Assembly: GCA_000434015.1 (NCBI GenBank)
Contig: HF999519.1
Coordinates: 159,723-223,722, forward strand
Direction of reading: 5' to 3'
DNA: 64,000 bases
Source of the DNA: Clostridium sp. CAG:571
GTDB taxonomy: Bacteria > Bacillota > Clostridia > TANB77 > CAG-508
In this document: positions 7,878 to 16,478 of the stretch, in pieces
Layout of the letters: every line of letters begins with the position of its first letter
How positions within the stretch are numbered: the first letter of the stretch is position 1
Translations under genes and position numbers: made by a program
The notes under the pieces: generated by a model
What the model saw: the letters and a program-made list of their open reading frames with translations, nothing else
The model's database searches: none
What the model was told of the DNA's origin: nothing

Positions 7878-8864
7878 ATGTTGCAAGAATTTTATGAGAG
7901 AATAAATCTTAAAACTGATTTATCTCAATTAGCAAAAATAATATGTAAAAAATATAGTTTAGGAGAATATTTATCTGAAGAAATGATTTTAGTTGGATAT
8001 GAAGATTTTAATTTTATATTAACAACTAATAAAGGAAAATACTGTGTGAAAGTATTTAATAAAGATAGAACTTTTGAAGATGTAAATATGTATATTGATA
8101 GAATAAAATTAGCAAATACACTCAAAATAAATACTCCAAAAGTATATGAATGTGATAGTGATATATTATGTGAGATAGAATTAGATAATGTTAATTTTAG
8201 GTTATGTGTATTTGAATATGTAGATGGCAAAAGTTTCTATGACTTAAATGAAATACCAACCGAAAAGGAAATAAAAAATATTATTTCTCAAATGGCACAG
8301 ATACATAATGCTAAATTAGAATCAGATTTTATTTATGATAAATGGACTATAACTAATTTTATTAAAGAATATGAAGAAAAAGGAAAGTATTTAGATAGTA
8401 AATATAATAACATTTTTGAAAGTTTAGTAAAAAGATTAAAGAATATTAAATTAGATAACTTGCCAACAAGTTTTGTACATGGAGATATTATTAGTCCAAA
8501 TGTTATGAAAGATAATAAAGATAGATTATGGATTATTGATTTTGCAGTATCAAATTATTTACCTAGAATTGTTGATTTAGCAGTAACATCTTGTAATTTA
8601 TGTTTAAACCCAAATAATAAAGATAAGACAATACAAAGTACAAAAATGATATTAGATGAATATCAAAAATATAATAAATTAACTGATTATGAATTAGAAT
8701 GTTTTCCGTTATTTTATGATCTTGCAAATGCAATGGGAATATTACAGATTAGTTATCTAAGTAGTCTTGGAGAAACATCAGAAGAGGATGAATTTTGGTT
8801 AAGTGAAAGTGAAAAAGGATTAAGTTTTAGTACACCATGTTTTTGGAAACAAATCATTAAATAA
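7878..8864 (+). CDS. APH/choline-kinase-type phosphotransferase
   Basis: 328 residues, with TAGGGAGG upstream. It shows the aminoglycoside-phosphotransferase fold signature: FVHGDIISPNVM (Brenner motif HGDxxxxN) around residue 201 and IIDFAVSN as the metal-binding aspartate. The N-lobe has a glycine-poor loop and a lysine in KYCVKVFNKD. Relatives phosphorylate antibiotics, choline, homoserine or sugars; the substrate cannot be read here. It is the second gene of a two-gene unit with the DUF5677-like gene, inside a repeat-flanked accessory region. Confidence 0.7.
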   Translation: MLQEFYERINLKTDLSQLAKIICKKYSLGEYLSEEMILVGYEDFNFILTTNKGKYCVKVFNKDRTFEDVNMYIDRIKLANTLKINTPKVYECDSDILCEIELDNVNFRLCVFEYVDGKSFYDLNEIPTEKEIKNIISQMAQIHNAKLESDFIYDKWTITNFIKEYEEKGKYLDSKYNNIFESLVKRLKNIKLDNLPTSFVHGDIISPNVMKDNKDRLWIIDFAVSNYLPRIVDLAVTSCNLCLNPNNKDKTIQSTKMILDEYQKYNKLTDYELECFPLFYDLANAMGILQISYLSSLGETSEEDEFWLSESEKGLSFSTPCFWKQIIK

Positions 8865-8868
8865 ATTT

Positions 8869-8950
8869 AAAGGGTATGGGAATTCCCATATAAGAATTTG
8901 TATGGGAGTACAAATTCAGTGCTGGCTAGACAAGAACTTTACTCCCATAC
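8869..8950. repeat. Structured repeat R, copy 2
   Basis: Contains the arms GTATGGGAGTA and TACTCCCATAC around a loop carrying AAATTCAGTGCTGGCTAG. It is similar to 1597-1682. The two copies bracket the accessory genes 2.2-8.9 kb. Confidence 0.5.
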
Positions 8951-8960
8951 TTAATAAAAT

Positions 8961-9005
8961 AAAAAAAGAGGATTAAATTATTTTGATAATTTTTTCCTCT
9001 TTTTT
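8961..9005. terminator. Bidirectional terminator
   Basis: AAAAAGAGGA pairs with TCCTCTTTTT around an AT-rich loop. It lies between the convergent kinase and tnpV genes and resembles the hairpin at 14-49. Confidence 0.65.
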
Positions 9006-9014
9006 GATGATTAT

Positions 9015-9371
9015 TTATACAAAAACATATTCATTTAAGACAATTTCTTCAGCCATATTTTTGTAATTATTCATTAACTTTGTCCATTCAATTGAATTTA
9101 ATTTTTTACTTTTTTCAGATAGTTTTTCATCATTTTTAATATAATTTTCCATTAGTATTTTGTATAAACTTTCACAAGAATCACTAACTAAAAGGAGATG
9201 ATGAGTTAGTTTATTTGTCATCAAAAGTGTCTCATAAAGTGCTTGTTTATTTTGAACAATAAAGTGTAATCTTAGTATTCCATATTTGCCAATTCTGCCG
9301 CAATCTTCATCCTTTTCTAAATATAAATTTGGTATTAAATAATCTCCTTGTCTTGTATATTTTATTTCCAT
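9015..9371 (-). CDS. tnpV: TnpV-family transposon protein
   Basis: 118 residues. The N-terminus MEIKYTRQGDYLIPNLYLEK, the block IGKYGILRLHF, and the C-terminal MNNYKNMAEEIVLNEYVFV match the TnpV family, small proteins carried by clostridial integrative and mobilisable elements. Their biochemical role is not established. It lies just downstream of the serine recombinase on the same strand (25 nt apart), so both form one element operon. Confidence comes from the conserved start, the glycine-arginine block and the C-terminal AEEIV motif. Confidence 0.75.
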   Translation of the reverse strand: MEIKYTRQGDYLIPNLYLEKDEDCGRIGKYGILRLHFIVQNKQALYETLLMTNKLTHHLLLVSDSCESLYKILMENYIKNDEKLSEKSKKLNSIEWTKLMNNYKNMAEEIVLNEYVFV

Positions 9372-9396
9372 AATTTTATCATTCCTTTCTTTGTTT

Positions 9397-11178
9397 TTAA
9401 AAATTTATTAGTTCAGTTTTTGGTATTAGAATTAAAGTATCAACTATATTATTGCCCTCAATATAAGGACAATTTATGATTCCATCTACATAGAAATGTT
9501 CCTTAATTAAATCAATATAGTTATTTAATTCTTCTTCAGAATATAGATTATTTTCCATTTTTTCTAACGACATAATAGTATAATCTTTTTCTAATTCTTT
9601 TAATTTTTCTTTATTGATTTGTTCCTTGTAAGTTATACCAATATTGTTATCAGTTAGCAATTCATTTAAATAATCAATATAATCTTTTGTACTTTTTGAG
9701 ATAAATTCTTCCGTAAATTTGATATTCTTAATCTCGATATTGTAGTTATCATCTCTAGTTATTTCAATAGAAGATATTAATCTATTTATTAATTCTTTTT
9801 GTGCTTTTCTATTTAGACTATCAAATAAATATGCAAAACTTAAATTGTTTTTAAATATAATATCTTCATTATCTCTTTCACAATCTAACTTTTTAAGTAG
9901 TTCTACTGTATATTCTTTAAAGTCATTATCTGGATCAAGAGTAGTTTTCTTTTTAGTTAGTTTATCAATTTCTTTTTTAATAATATCGTTTTTATGATTA
10001 ATAGTTTCTACATCAAGAGTAGAACTTAAATACAAATCAACTAATCTTTTTTCTTGAACTTTTAATTTTTTAATGGCTTTTTCTATTTCTTTTATTTCTT
10101 TGCTTTTAGTAGAACTACAAGTTATTATTTCGTTAGAATTATCATACATAAATCTAGTTAATTCATTTAAAATTCTTTTTAGTTTGTCTTCAATTTTATC
10201 TGAATTATAGTGATAACCATAACCTTTACAATTAGAGTTTTTACATCTCAAATGATAATAAATTTTAGTTTCATTCTTGTATTTCTTAAATGATTCACTA
10301 GCAGCAAGTATTTCACCACATAAAGGACATTTTACTAAACCTGCAAATAAATGAATATGCTCTCCATAATTTGGATGTTTATTCTTTTCAAGATTTGCTC
10401 TTGTAATATTCCAAGTATTGATATCTATTATAGGTTCACAATAATCTTCAACTTTTAAAACATCTTGAGGTTTTCTTTTGTATTTTCCATATTCAAATAT
10501 ACCAATATAAATAGAATTAGTAAGTATCTTATAAACTCTATCTGCCTTCCATTTGCCTTGTTTTAAATAAGCATTATTATCTTTCATAATAGTAGCAATA
10601 TTTCTTATTGAGTGTCCTTTTTTACATAGTTCAAATATTTCTTTTACTACCTGTGCTTCAATTGGCTCTACTTCTAAATGACCAGTATCTTTGTTTCTAA
10701 TATAGCCATAAGGTGCTTTACTAGGGTGGACTTTTTCCAGTGCCATTTCTTCCATAGCGCGTTTAGTTCTAGCTCCAATTTCTTTTCTTTCTCGTTGCCC
10801 AAATACCAGATTCATACCGAATATCATTTCACCATTAGCAGTAGATACATCATAAGGTTCAAGTATTAGTTCAATCTTAACATCGTGTTCTTCACAATAA
10901 TTAAGTAACCAAAAACCATCATAGTTATTTCTAGTTAATCTATCTACTTTAATAGCAACTAACTTATCAATCTTCTTTGATTTGATATCTTTAAGTAGTC
11001 TTTGCATTTCTGGTCTCATTAAATCTTTTCCAGAATGACCCGCATCATTATAAACATCTACAATATCATAATCATTTTTTTCACAGTATTCTTTAATCAT
11101 TCTAAGTTGTGAATCAATAGAATAACCATTATCTCTTTGGTCATCAGTAGATACTCGTACATAAACTCCACATCTCAT
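9397..11178 (-). CDS. Large serine recombinase (integrase/transposase)
   Basis: 593 residues, the usual size for large serine integrases. The resolvase domain (about residues 1-140) has the nucleophile motif YVRVSTDDQ and the arginine-rich VAIKVDRLTRN. A recombinase domain follows (PYGYIRNKDTGHLEVEPIEA), then a zinc ribbon with CPLCGE and CKNSNC, then a coiled-coil C-terminus rich in Lys and Glu. It catalyses site-specific strand exchange through a 5'-phosphoserine link. AAAGGAGG precedes the ATG. It forms an element with tnpV and the orphan at 11383 and abuts the tRNA-Gly genes. Codon-aligned CGG is absent. It looks intact. Confidence 0.9.
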   Translation of the reverse strand: MRCGVYVRVSTDDQRDNGYSIDSQLRMIKEYCEKNDYDIVDVYNDAGHSGKDLMRPEMQRLLKDIKSKKIDKLVAIKVDRLTRNNYDGFWLLNYCEEHDVKIELILEPYDVSTANGEMIFGMNLVFGQRERKEIGARTKRAMEEMALEKVHPSKAPYGYIRNKDTGHLEVEPIEAQVVKEIFELCKKGHSIRNIATIMKDNNAYLKQGKWKADRVYKILTNSIYIGIFEYGKYKRKPQDVLKVEDYCEPIIDINTWNITRANLEKNKHPNYGEHIHLFAGLVKCPLCGEILAASESFKKYKNETKIYYHLRCKNSNCKGYGYHYNSDKIEDKLKRILNELTRFMYDNSNEIITCSSTKSKEIKEIEKAIKKLKVQEKRLVDLYLSSTLDVETINHKNDIIKKEIDKLTKKKTTLDPDNDFKEYTVELLKKLDCERDNEDIIFKNNLSFAYLFDSLNRKAQKELINRLISSIEITRDDNYNIEIKNIKFTEEFISKSTKDYIDYLNELLTDNNIGITYKEQINKEKLKELEKDYTIMSLEKMENNLYSEEELNNYIDLIKEHFYVDGIINCPYIEGNNIVDTLILIPKTELINF

Positions 11179-11218
11179 AATTTTCCTCCTTTCCTTAAAT
11201 TTTGAGAAATATTAAAAT

Positions 11219-11370
11219 ACCTCTCATATGTTTCCTAACTCAAACGCAAAATAACAAACACCAAATTAAAAATTTTTAATATTTTTCATTAGTTTCCTCA
11301 TTTAAAGTGAGTTTTACGAAGTCTAATTTTAATACTTCTCTATATGTTTCCCCACTTAAACGCAAAAAAG
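11219..11370. repeat. Direct repeats upstream of the recombinase
   Basis: Two near-identical 26-bp blocks (11226-11251 and 11342-11367) share ATATGTTTCC, then ACTyAAACGCAAAA. A degenerate third (AGTTTCCTCATTTAAAGTGAG) lies between them. They occupy the gap between the recombinase and the orphan ORF and could be binding sites for the recombinase or a regulator. Confidence 0.5.
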
Positions 11371-11382
11371 TGTAGTCTAAAT

Positions 11383-11661
11383 TTAAAATTTTTTTAAAAA
11401 AGTTTCAATTTCTTTCAAATTATACTTTTCTTTACGCTCTTTAATGTAGAATGGTTTATTACTAATCTCATTTACTTTATATTCAAGTATAGTAAGAGTA
11501 GTTGGATATGTAATTAAATATTGGGTTGGTACAATAAACTGTAAATTAGTATTTAGAAGAACTTTAACTTTTCCTTTTTTAGTTTTATAAGTATAGTTTT
11601 TTATAAGTTCTAATAGTTTAGGATTAAGTTTTAGTTCTTCAATAGTCTTAAATTCAAGCAT
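11383..11661 (-). CDS. Hypothetical protein of the recombinase element
   Basis: 92 residues, basic, starting MLEFKTIEELKLNPKLLEL after GGAAGGAGG. Predicted helix, strand-rich middle, helix. No family is recognised. It shares strand and neighbourhood with the recombinase but is separated from it by 204 bp of direct repeats, so it may be the element's regulator or accessory factor; this is inference from position only. Confidence 0.45.
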   Translation of the reverse strand: MLEFKTIEELKLNPKLLELIKNYTYKTKKGKVKVLLNTNLQFIVPTQYLITYPTTLTILEYKVNEISNKPFYIKERKEKYNLKEIETFLKKF

Positions 11662-11709
11662 AAAAAATGTCCTCCTTCCTAGAAAGAGAACTTTTTAAAT
11701 TTTATATAA

Positions 11710-11745
11710 AATAAAAACTTACGAACTTTAATTAGTCCGTAAGTT
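11710..11745 (-). terminator. Terminator of the variant tRNA-Gly
   Basis: On the minus strand an AACTTACG/CGTAAGTT hairpin is followed by TTTTATTTT, directly after the tRNA CCA end. A very similar terminator follows tRNA-Thr at 20213-20288. Confidence 0.7.
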
Positions 11746-11754
11746 GATTTCAAA

Positions 11755-11828
<74 letters not shown>

Positions 11829-11844
11829 ATATAAATAACATTAT

Positions 11845-11880
11845 AAAAAAATCCACATTGCTTATAAATAAACAATGTGG
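11845..11880 (-). terminator. Terminator between the two tRNA-Gly genes
   Basis: The stem CCACATTG/CAATGTGG is followed on the minus strand by A and seven Ts. It follows the canonical tRNA-Gly, so the variant copy would depend on read-through or on its own promoter (TATAAT close to its 5' end, weak -35). Confidence 0.65.
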
Positions 11881-11889
11881 TTAATTTTA

Positions 11890-11963
<74 letters not shown>

Positions 11964-11986
11964 ATCTCTTCTCAAGAACAGTACTT

Positions 11987-12015
11987 ATTATAAACAAACT
12001 AAAACTGATTGTCAA
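11987..12015 (-). promoter_or_regulatory. Promoter of the tRNA-Gly genes
   Basis: A perfect TTGACA, 17-bp spacer and TATAAT on the minus strand, about 25 bp upstream of the canonical tRNA-Gly. Confidence 0.85.
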
Positions 12016-12048
12016 TACTTTTTTATATATTTTTTTAAAATTTATTAA

Positions 12049-12077
12049 TTGACTAACAAATTTTAATGTAATATTAT
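12049..12077 (+). promoter_or_regulatory. Promoter of rusA
   Basis: TTGACT, 17 bp, TATTAT on the plus strand, upstream of the RusA-family gene. Confidence 0.6.
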
Positions 12078-12132
12078 ATATCTAGATTGTTAGTAAGTAG
12101 AAAAAATCTAAATTTTAGGGGAGAAAGAACAT

Positions 12133-12543
12133 ATGATATATGAATTTGAAATACCAGGGAAAATAATAGGAAAGGGAAGACCAAGATTAAACAGTTATAC
12201 AGGAGCAGTATATACACCAACAAGAACAAAGGATTATGAAAATTTAGTTATGCAATATTTTATGATAAAATATCCAAAATTTAAACAATTAGAAGGAAGA
12301 GTATCTGTAGAAATTGTAGCTAATTTTGAGGTACCAAAAAGTACAAAAAAACAAGATAAAATACTTATGCTAGAAAATAAAATAAATCCAATAAAAAAGC
12401 CAGATATAGATAATATTGTAAAAATTATTTTAGATGCTATGAATGAAATTGCATTTAAAGATGATACTCAAATTACAAAGTTAAATGTAGAAAAAAAATA
12501 TTCTGAAACAGAAAGTGTATTTGTAAAAATAGAAGAATATTAA
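12133..12543 (+). CDS. rusA: RusA-family Holliday junction endonuclease
   Basis: 136 residues, the family length. The N-terminus FEIPGKIIGKGRPRL and the catalytic region KKPDIDNIVKIILDAMN followed by FKDDTQI match RusA resolvases, in which the aspartates of D-x-D and D-D bind Mg2+. These enzymes resolve Holliday junctions and are often prophage-derived. GGGGAGAAAG precedes the ATG. It is monocistronic, between its own promoter and a bidirectional hairpin at 12579-12611. It could act in chromosomal repair here, since no phage genes surround it. Confidence 0.9.
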   Translation: MIYEFEIPGKIIGKGRPRLNSYTGAVYTPTRTKDYENLVMQYFMIKYPKFKQLEGRVSVEIVANFEVPKSTKKQDKILMLENKINPIKKPDIDNIVKIILDAMNEIAFKDDTQITKLNVEKKYSETESVFVKIEEY

Positions 12544-12578
12544 TAAGAATTAAAAAAGATATTTTAAAAATAACAAAA

Positions 12579-12611
12579 TAATAGTTATAGTTTTTAGGCT
12601 ATAACTATTAT
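12579..12611. terminator. Bidirectional terminator
   Basis: ATAGTTATAG pairs with CTATAACTAT around an 8-nt loop, between the convergent rusA gene and the Cys-rich gene. Confidence 0.7.
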
Positions 12612-12628
12612 TTGTTAATATTTACTTT

Positions 12629-13540
12629 TTAAAGATCTTGACATTTTATTATATTATTTAATATTTCGTCTTCAGTTTTGAAAAAATCGAAAACTAAATG
12701 ATGACATTGTTTTTTATTAAAGAAAGCTTTTAATAAAATGAATTCAGTTGCCCAGTAACCAATTCCTCTTTTGGTTAAATATTTACAAGAATATAATGTA
12801 CAAGCTAAACATTTAGCATCACATTTTCCACTTTTTAAGTGTGAGCAATGTCCAAAATTTGTATAACAGCATCCATTCTTTCGTGTGATAGGGTATGTTC
12901 TAAATAAATGTCTTTGTAATACACACTTGTTATTGCAAAAATTACAATAGCAATTTGAAATAAAATCTTTTTGTAAATAATTATATATATTGTTATAAAT
13001 TTTTTTGTTTCGCTCTTCTGAATTAGTTATATTAATAATATTAAACGCTTCTTTTAGTTGGTCTTCTTTGAAAAGAGCTTCTTCATTAATTTCTTTTGCA
13101 ATAAATGTAAAATTAAATTCTTTGTTTAAATTTGATTTTTTTTCTTTATCAAGATTTTTTATAAAATCAACAATATCGATTTGATCGATAGGTTTTAAAA
13201 ATTCACGTTTAGGTTTTAAGTAAATAGCTTTGTGTAAAAATTTATGAGGACTATTTAAAATGTCATCTATATTAGTATTTGATATTAAATCTACAATCTT
13301 TGATATTTTATATTTCATTCTAGTGTGAAAATAGGGAGCAACCCAGATTGTATCTAAGTCAATAATATTGCTATCTAAGCAGGTAATTGAGTTTGAATTA
13401 AGTATAGATGTTTTTTCTCTCATTTCAGAATAGCTTTTTCTATCTTTTAGATATGAACTACATAGTCTTATTATAAGATCTGAATCTTCTGTATTTAATT
13501 TTTTTATTATATTCAATTTTTCTAATAAAGCTTCATACAT
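12629..13540 (-). CDS. Cysteine-rich hypothetical protein
   Basis: 303 residues. The N-terminal two thirds are charged and helical. The C-terminal third holds a dense cysteine cluster: CYCNFCNNKC, then GCCYTNFGHC, then GKCDAKCLACTLYSC. The spacing suggests a bound zinc or iron-sulfur centre. I do not recognise the family. It lies 35 nt downstream of the U32 gene on the same strand and is probably co-transcribed with it. Because U32 proteins often carry iron-sulfur clusters and work with partners, a shared role in RNA or cofactor modification is conceivable, but that is inference. Confidence 0.5.
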   Translation of the reverse strand: MYEALLEKLNIIKKLNTEDSDLIIRLCSSYLKDRKSYSEMREKTSILNSNSITCLDSNIIDLDTIWVAPYFHTRMKYKISKIVDLISNTNIDDILNSPHKFLHKAIYLKPKREFLKPIDQIDIVDFIKNLDKEKKSNLNKEFNFTFIAKEINEEALFKEDQLKEAFNIINITNSEERNKKIYNNIYNYLQKDFISNCYCNFCNNKCVLQRHLFRTYPITRKNGCCYTNFGHCSHLKSGKCDAKCLACTLYSCKYLTKRGIGYWATEFILLKAFFNKKQCHHLVFDFFKTEDEILNNIIKCQDL

Positions 13541-13575
13541 TTTTTTTCTCCTATCTTTTTAATCTTAAGTAAACT

Positions 13576-16017
13576 TTATACTGATCTATTAAAATTGCCG
13601 TTTGTAAAATCTTTTCCCTCTAATTTAGTGTCATTTAATACATTTGATATTAATGTATTTATAGTAGATATATCTTCATCTAGAATATCTAATCTGATAG
13701 ATCCACAATTGATTTTTGAAGAGTTTATAAAAGTAATTTTACTATTATAAATAGTAGTAACTGTATCTATATTATCTGGTATAACTCTAAAATCAAAACC
13801 AAGTCTATCTTTAATATAGAATTTGTTATTTGAAGTGCATTTGTGGCAACAGTTTGAATAACAGTGATTAGATTTTCCAAGTAAACAATAATTCATATTC
13901 ATAATAGGCGTATTTCCATAAACAATCATTTCACAATTGTCCTTATTTTCAAAATTTATTAAATCATCTTGATTTAATTCTACTGAAAATGTTGATATAT
14001 CAATTCCTAAATCTTCTAGACTATTTTTAGTTAAATTATTAAAAATATTAAAAGTATAATTTCCGATAAAATCATATTTTGATTTATAATCTTTTAATAT
14101 TTCGAAATTACTAATGTTAGATAATACAAATCCTTTTATATCAAAGTTCTTTAATATATCTTTTATATTATTTTTTATTAGAGTAATATAACTTTTTCGC
14201 ATTATTGTAGGCATATATATATATAAATTATAATTCTTACTAAATAACTTTAAAACATTATAATAATCTTTATTAACAAAATATTTTAAAGGAATATATA
14301 TATTATTAACATTTTTTAGTAAAGAGTAATCAAAATTTTTGTTTAGTAAATTAAGTAATATAGAAATTTTTGGCCTTTTTAATTTTATGTTAGATAAATT
14401 ATTAAAATTATGTGAAATAAATGTAGGAAGAGGAGAGGTATCTAATTTATTATTACAATATTTTTCTTTTATTATATTTTGTAATTTTTCAATACAATTT
14501 CTTCTTAACTCATTTAAATCAGATATATGTGGAATGTAGATATTATCATCTAAATTGACATAGATTTCTCTAAATTCATATGGAGTATTAGATGTTTTGG
14601 AAAGTTGCTTTATAATTCTTTCTTTAGTTATAGGTTGATTTATAGACTTTTCTGGGATTATATTAGATATAATTGTAAAATCTATATTATTATAAAAACT
14701 TTCTGTTTCATTTATAGTTTTTATATTTATTTTTATAGGAAGATTATATTGTACATCTATAGTACAGAGTAAAGGAATCTTTTTATTTTCGCAATTAGAA
14801 TATGAATTTAAAGCTTTTAAAGATAACTCTTTACTAGCTATTTTAAATACATTGCTTCCATATTTTATATTACCTTTCATTCTACCAAGTTTTACAATAT
14901 TTCCAGATGAAGCAGTAGGGGAGTTTTTATTATTTATTAGTAGTTCAGAAACTTTATAACTTCCACTTTCACTATCAATTGAAATTGAATCTCCTATACT
15001 TATAGAATCTAGCAATTTTAATGTTATATAACCTTTAGCTGAATTATAGTTAGTTATACTTCCTAGAGGAATTCCCATATTATTTTGTTTTTTAGAAAAA
15101 ACTAGTGATTTATTAGGTTTAGAAGATAAATGACCACTAGAAAATAGGCCTCTGTTAAAAACTTGTAGTAATTCCTTTTTGTCTTTTTCATCTATAACAT
15201 AATTTTTATTTGATAAAACTAAATTTATATATTTTCTATATATCCTAGTTACTGTTGCAACATATTCAGGGGACTTTAAACGACCTTCTATTTTAAAGCA
15301 TGTGACACCAGCTTTTATTAATTGTGGTAAATATTCTAAAGAGCATAAATCTCTAGTACTAAGTAGATAACCATCATCTAATTTTAAAACTTTATCTGAA
15401 GTTTCTTCAAATAGAGTATATGGAAGTCTACATGGTTGAGCGCATTTTCCTCTATTTCCAGAACGACCTCCAATCATGCTAGAAGCTAAACATTGACCGG
15501 AATATGAAATGCAAAGAGCACCGTGAACAAAAGCTTCTATTTCTACAGTAGAATTTTTACAAATATATTCAATTTCATTTGCAGATAATTCTCTTGAAAG
15601 AACTATTCTTTTAAATCCTAAATTTTGCAATTTTAGGGCACCTTCTAAATTATGAACACTCATTTGAGTACTAGCATGAATAGGCAAATTTGGTAAGTGT
15701 TTTATTAAAAATTCTGCAAGACCTAAATCTTGAACTATAATTGCATCTATTCCAAATTTATAAGCTGTTTTAGCAATCAAAATTGCATCATTTAGTTCAT
15801 TATTTTTTACTAGAGTGTTTAATGTTAAATTGGTTTTTACATTTCTTATTTTACAATATTCTATTGCATTTTTTAGACCGCTGTTATCAAAATTACTTGC
15901 AGAAGCTCTAGCATTAAATGAACTTGCTCCAAAGTATATGCTATCAGCTCCATTTTGAACAGCAGCTTTTATACATTCAAAATCACCAGCAGGTGAAAGT
16001 AGTTCTATTTTGCTCAT
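13576..16017 (-). CDS. U32-family peptidase-like hydroxylase (RlhA-like)
   Basis: 813 residues. It starts MSKIELLSPAGDFECIKAAV and carries the U32 signature EAFVHGALCISYSGQC, then SGNRGKCAQPCRLPY, whose cysteines are typical cluster ligands. A DUF3656-type middle and a late Cys group (NHCYSNCCHKC) follow. This long architecture matches RlhA-type proteins (23S rRNA C2501 hydroxylation in E. coli); older annotation calls them collagenase-like peptidases. The substrate here is inferred from the family. It is the first gene of a probable two-gene operon with the Cys-rich protein. Several GGN codons preceded by C (ATC GGA, TCC GGT, AGC GGT) are out of frame with CGG and read normally. Confidence 0.85.
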   Translation of the reverse strand: MSKIELLSPAGDFECIKAAVQNGADSIYFGASSFNARASASNFDNSGLKNAIEYCKIRNVKTNLTLNTLVKNNELNDAILIAKTAYKFGIDAIIVQDLGLAEFLIKHLPNLPIHASTQMSVHNLEGALKLQNLGFKRIVLSRELSANEIEYICKNSTVEIEAFVHGALCISYSGQCLASSMIGGRSGNRGKCAQPCRLPYTLFEETSDKVLKLDDGYLLSTRDLCSLEYLPQLIKAGVTCFKIEGRLKSPEYVATVTRIYRKYINLVLSNKNYVIDEKDKKELLQVFNRGLFSSGHLSSKPNKSLVFSKKQNNMGIPLGSITNYNSAKGYITLKLLDSISIGDSISIDSESGSYKVSELLINNKNSPTASSGNIVKLGRMKGNIKYGSNVFKIASKELSLKALNSYSNCENKKIPLLCTIDVQYNLPIKINIKTINETESFYNNIDFTIISNIIPEKSINQPITKERIIKQLSKTSNTPYEFREIYVNLDDNIYIPHISDLNELRRNCIEKLQNIIKEKYCNNKLDTSPLPTFISHNFNNLSNIKLKRPKISILLNLLNKNFDYSLLKNVNNIYIPLKYFVNKDYYNVLKLFSKNYNLYIYMPTIMRKSYITLIKNNIKDILKNFDIKGFVLSNISNFEILKDYKSKYDFIGNYTFNIFNNLTKNSLEDLGIDISTFSVELNQDDLINFENKDNCEMIVYGNTPIMNMNYCLLGKSNHCYSNCCHKCTSNNKFYIKDRLGFDFRVIPDNIDTVTTIYNSKITFINSSKINCGSIRLDILDEDISTINTLISNVLNDTKLEGKDFTNGNFNRSV

Positions 16018-16167
16018 ATATATTCTAAAATTCCTTTCTTAATGTAAGTTTATATAAAATAAAAGATTTTTCTATAAATTTATACATAATATTATTCTTC
16101 ATAATTGTAACACAAAAATTAAAATTTGCATATGATATCATATAAAATAAAAAGGAGGGAAAAGAAT

Positions 16168-16326
16168 ATGCCAGAAGAAGGAAGAAATTGCGGATGTGGA
16201 TGCAATAATAATGGAGGATTTTTAAATGGACTATTTGGAGGATGTGGATGTGATAGTGAAATTTTATTTTTTATAATAATATTTTTACTTCTTTTCACAA
16301 ACTTTGGATGTGGATGTCAAAGATAA
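16168..16326 (+). CDS. Small Gly/Cys-rich membrane protein, YjcZ-like
   Basis: 52 residues from the ATG at 16168, preceded by AAGGAGGG. Cys-Gly pairs (NCGCGCNNNGG, GGCGCD, FGCGCQR) flank one membrane helix (ILFFIIIFLLLF). Similar short Gly-rich single-helix peptides of the YjcZ type are common in sporulating Firmicutes. Assignment is by composition, so it is moderate at best. Confidence 0.6.
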   Translation: MPEEGRNCGCGCNNNGGFLNGLFGGCGCDSEILFFIIIFLLLFTNFGCGCQR

Positions 16327-16372
16327 TTTAAAATCGAAATACTTAAGAAGTGATTATAGATATATTTTGAAG

Positions 16373-16404
16373 AGTTATAGCAAAAAAAGCTATAACTTTT
16401 TTTA
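16373..16404 (+). terminator. Intrinsic terminator
   Basis: AGTTATAGC pairs with GCTATAACT around seven A, followed by a T-run, after the small Gly/Cys-rich gene. Confidence 0.85.
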
Positions 16405-16412
16405 TGATTTAA

Positions 16413-16441
16413 TTGACTCGAAAAAACAAGAATGATATACT
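16413..16441 (+). promoter_or_regulatory. Promoter of the glucosaminidase gene
   Basis: TTGACT, 17 bp, TATACT, about 38 bp before the ATG at 16479. Confidence 0.65.
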
Positions 16442-16478
16442 ATGATTGCAAAAAATGTAGCAAAAGAGGAGGATAAAA

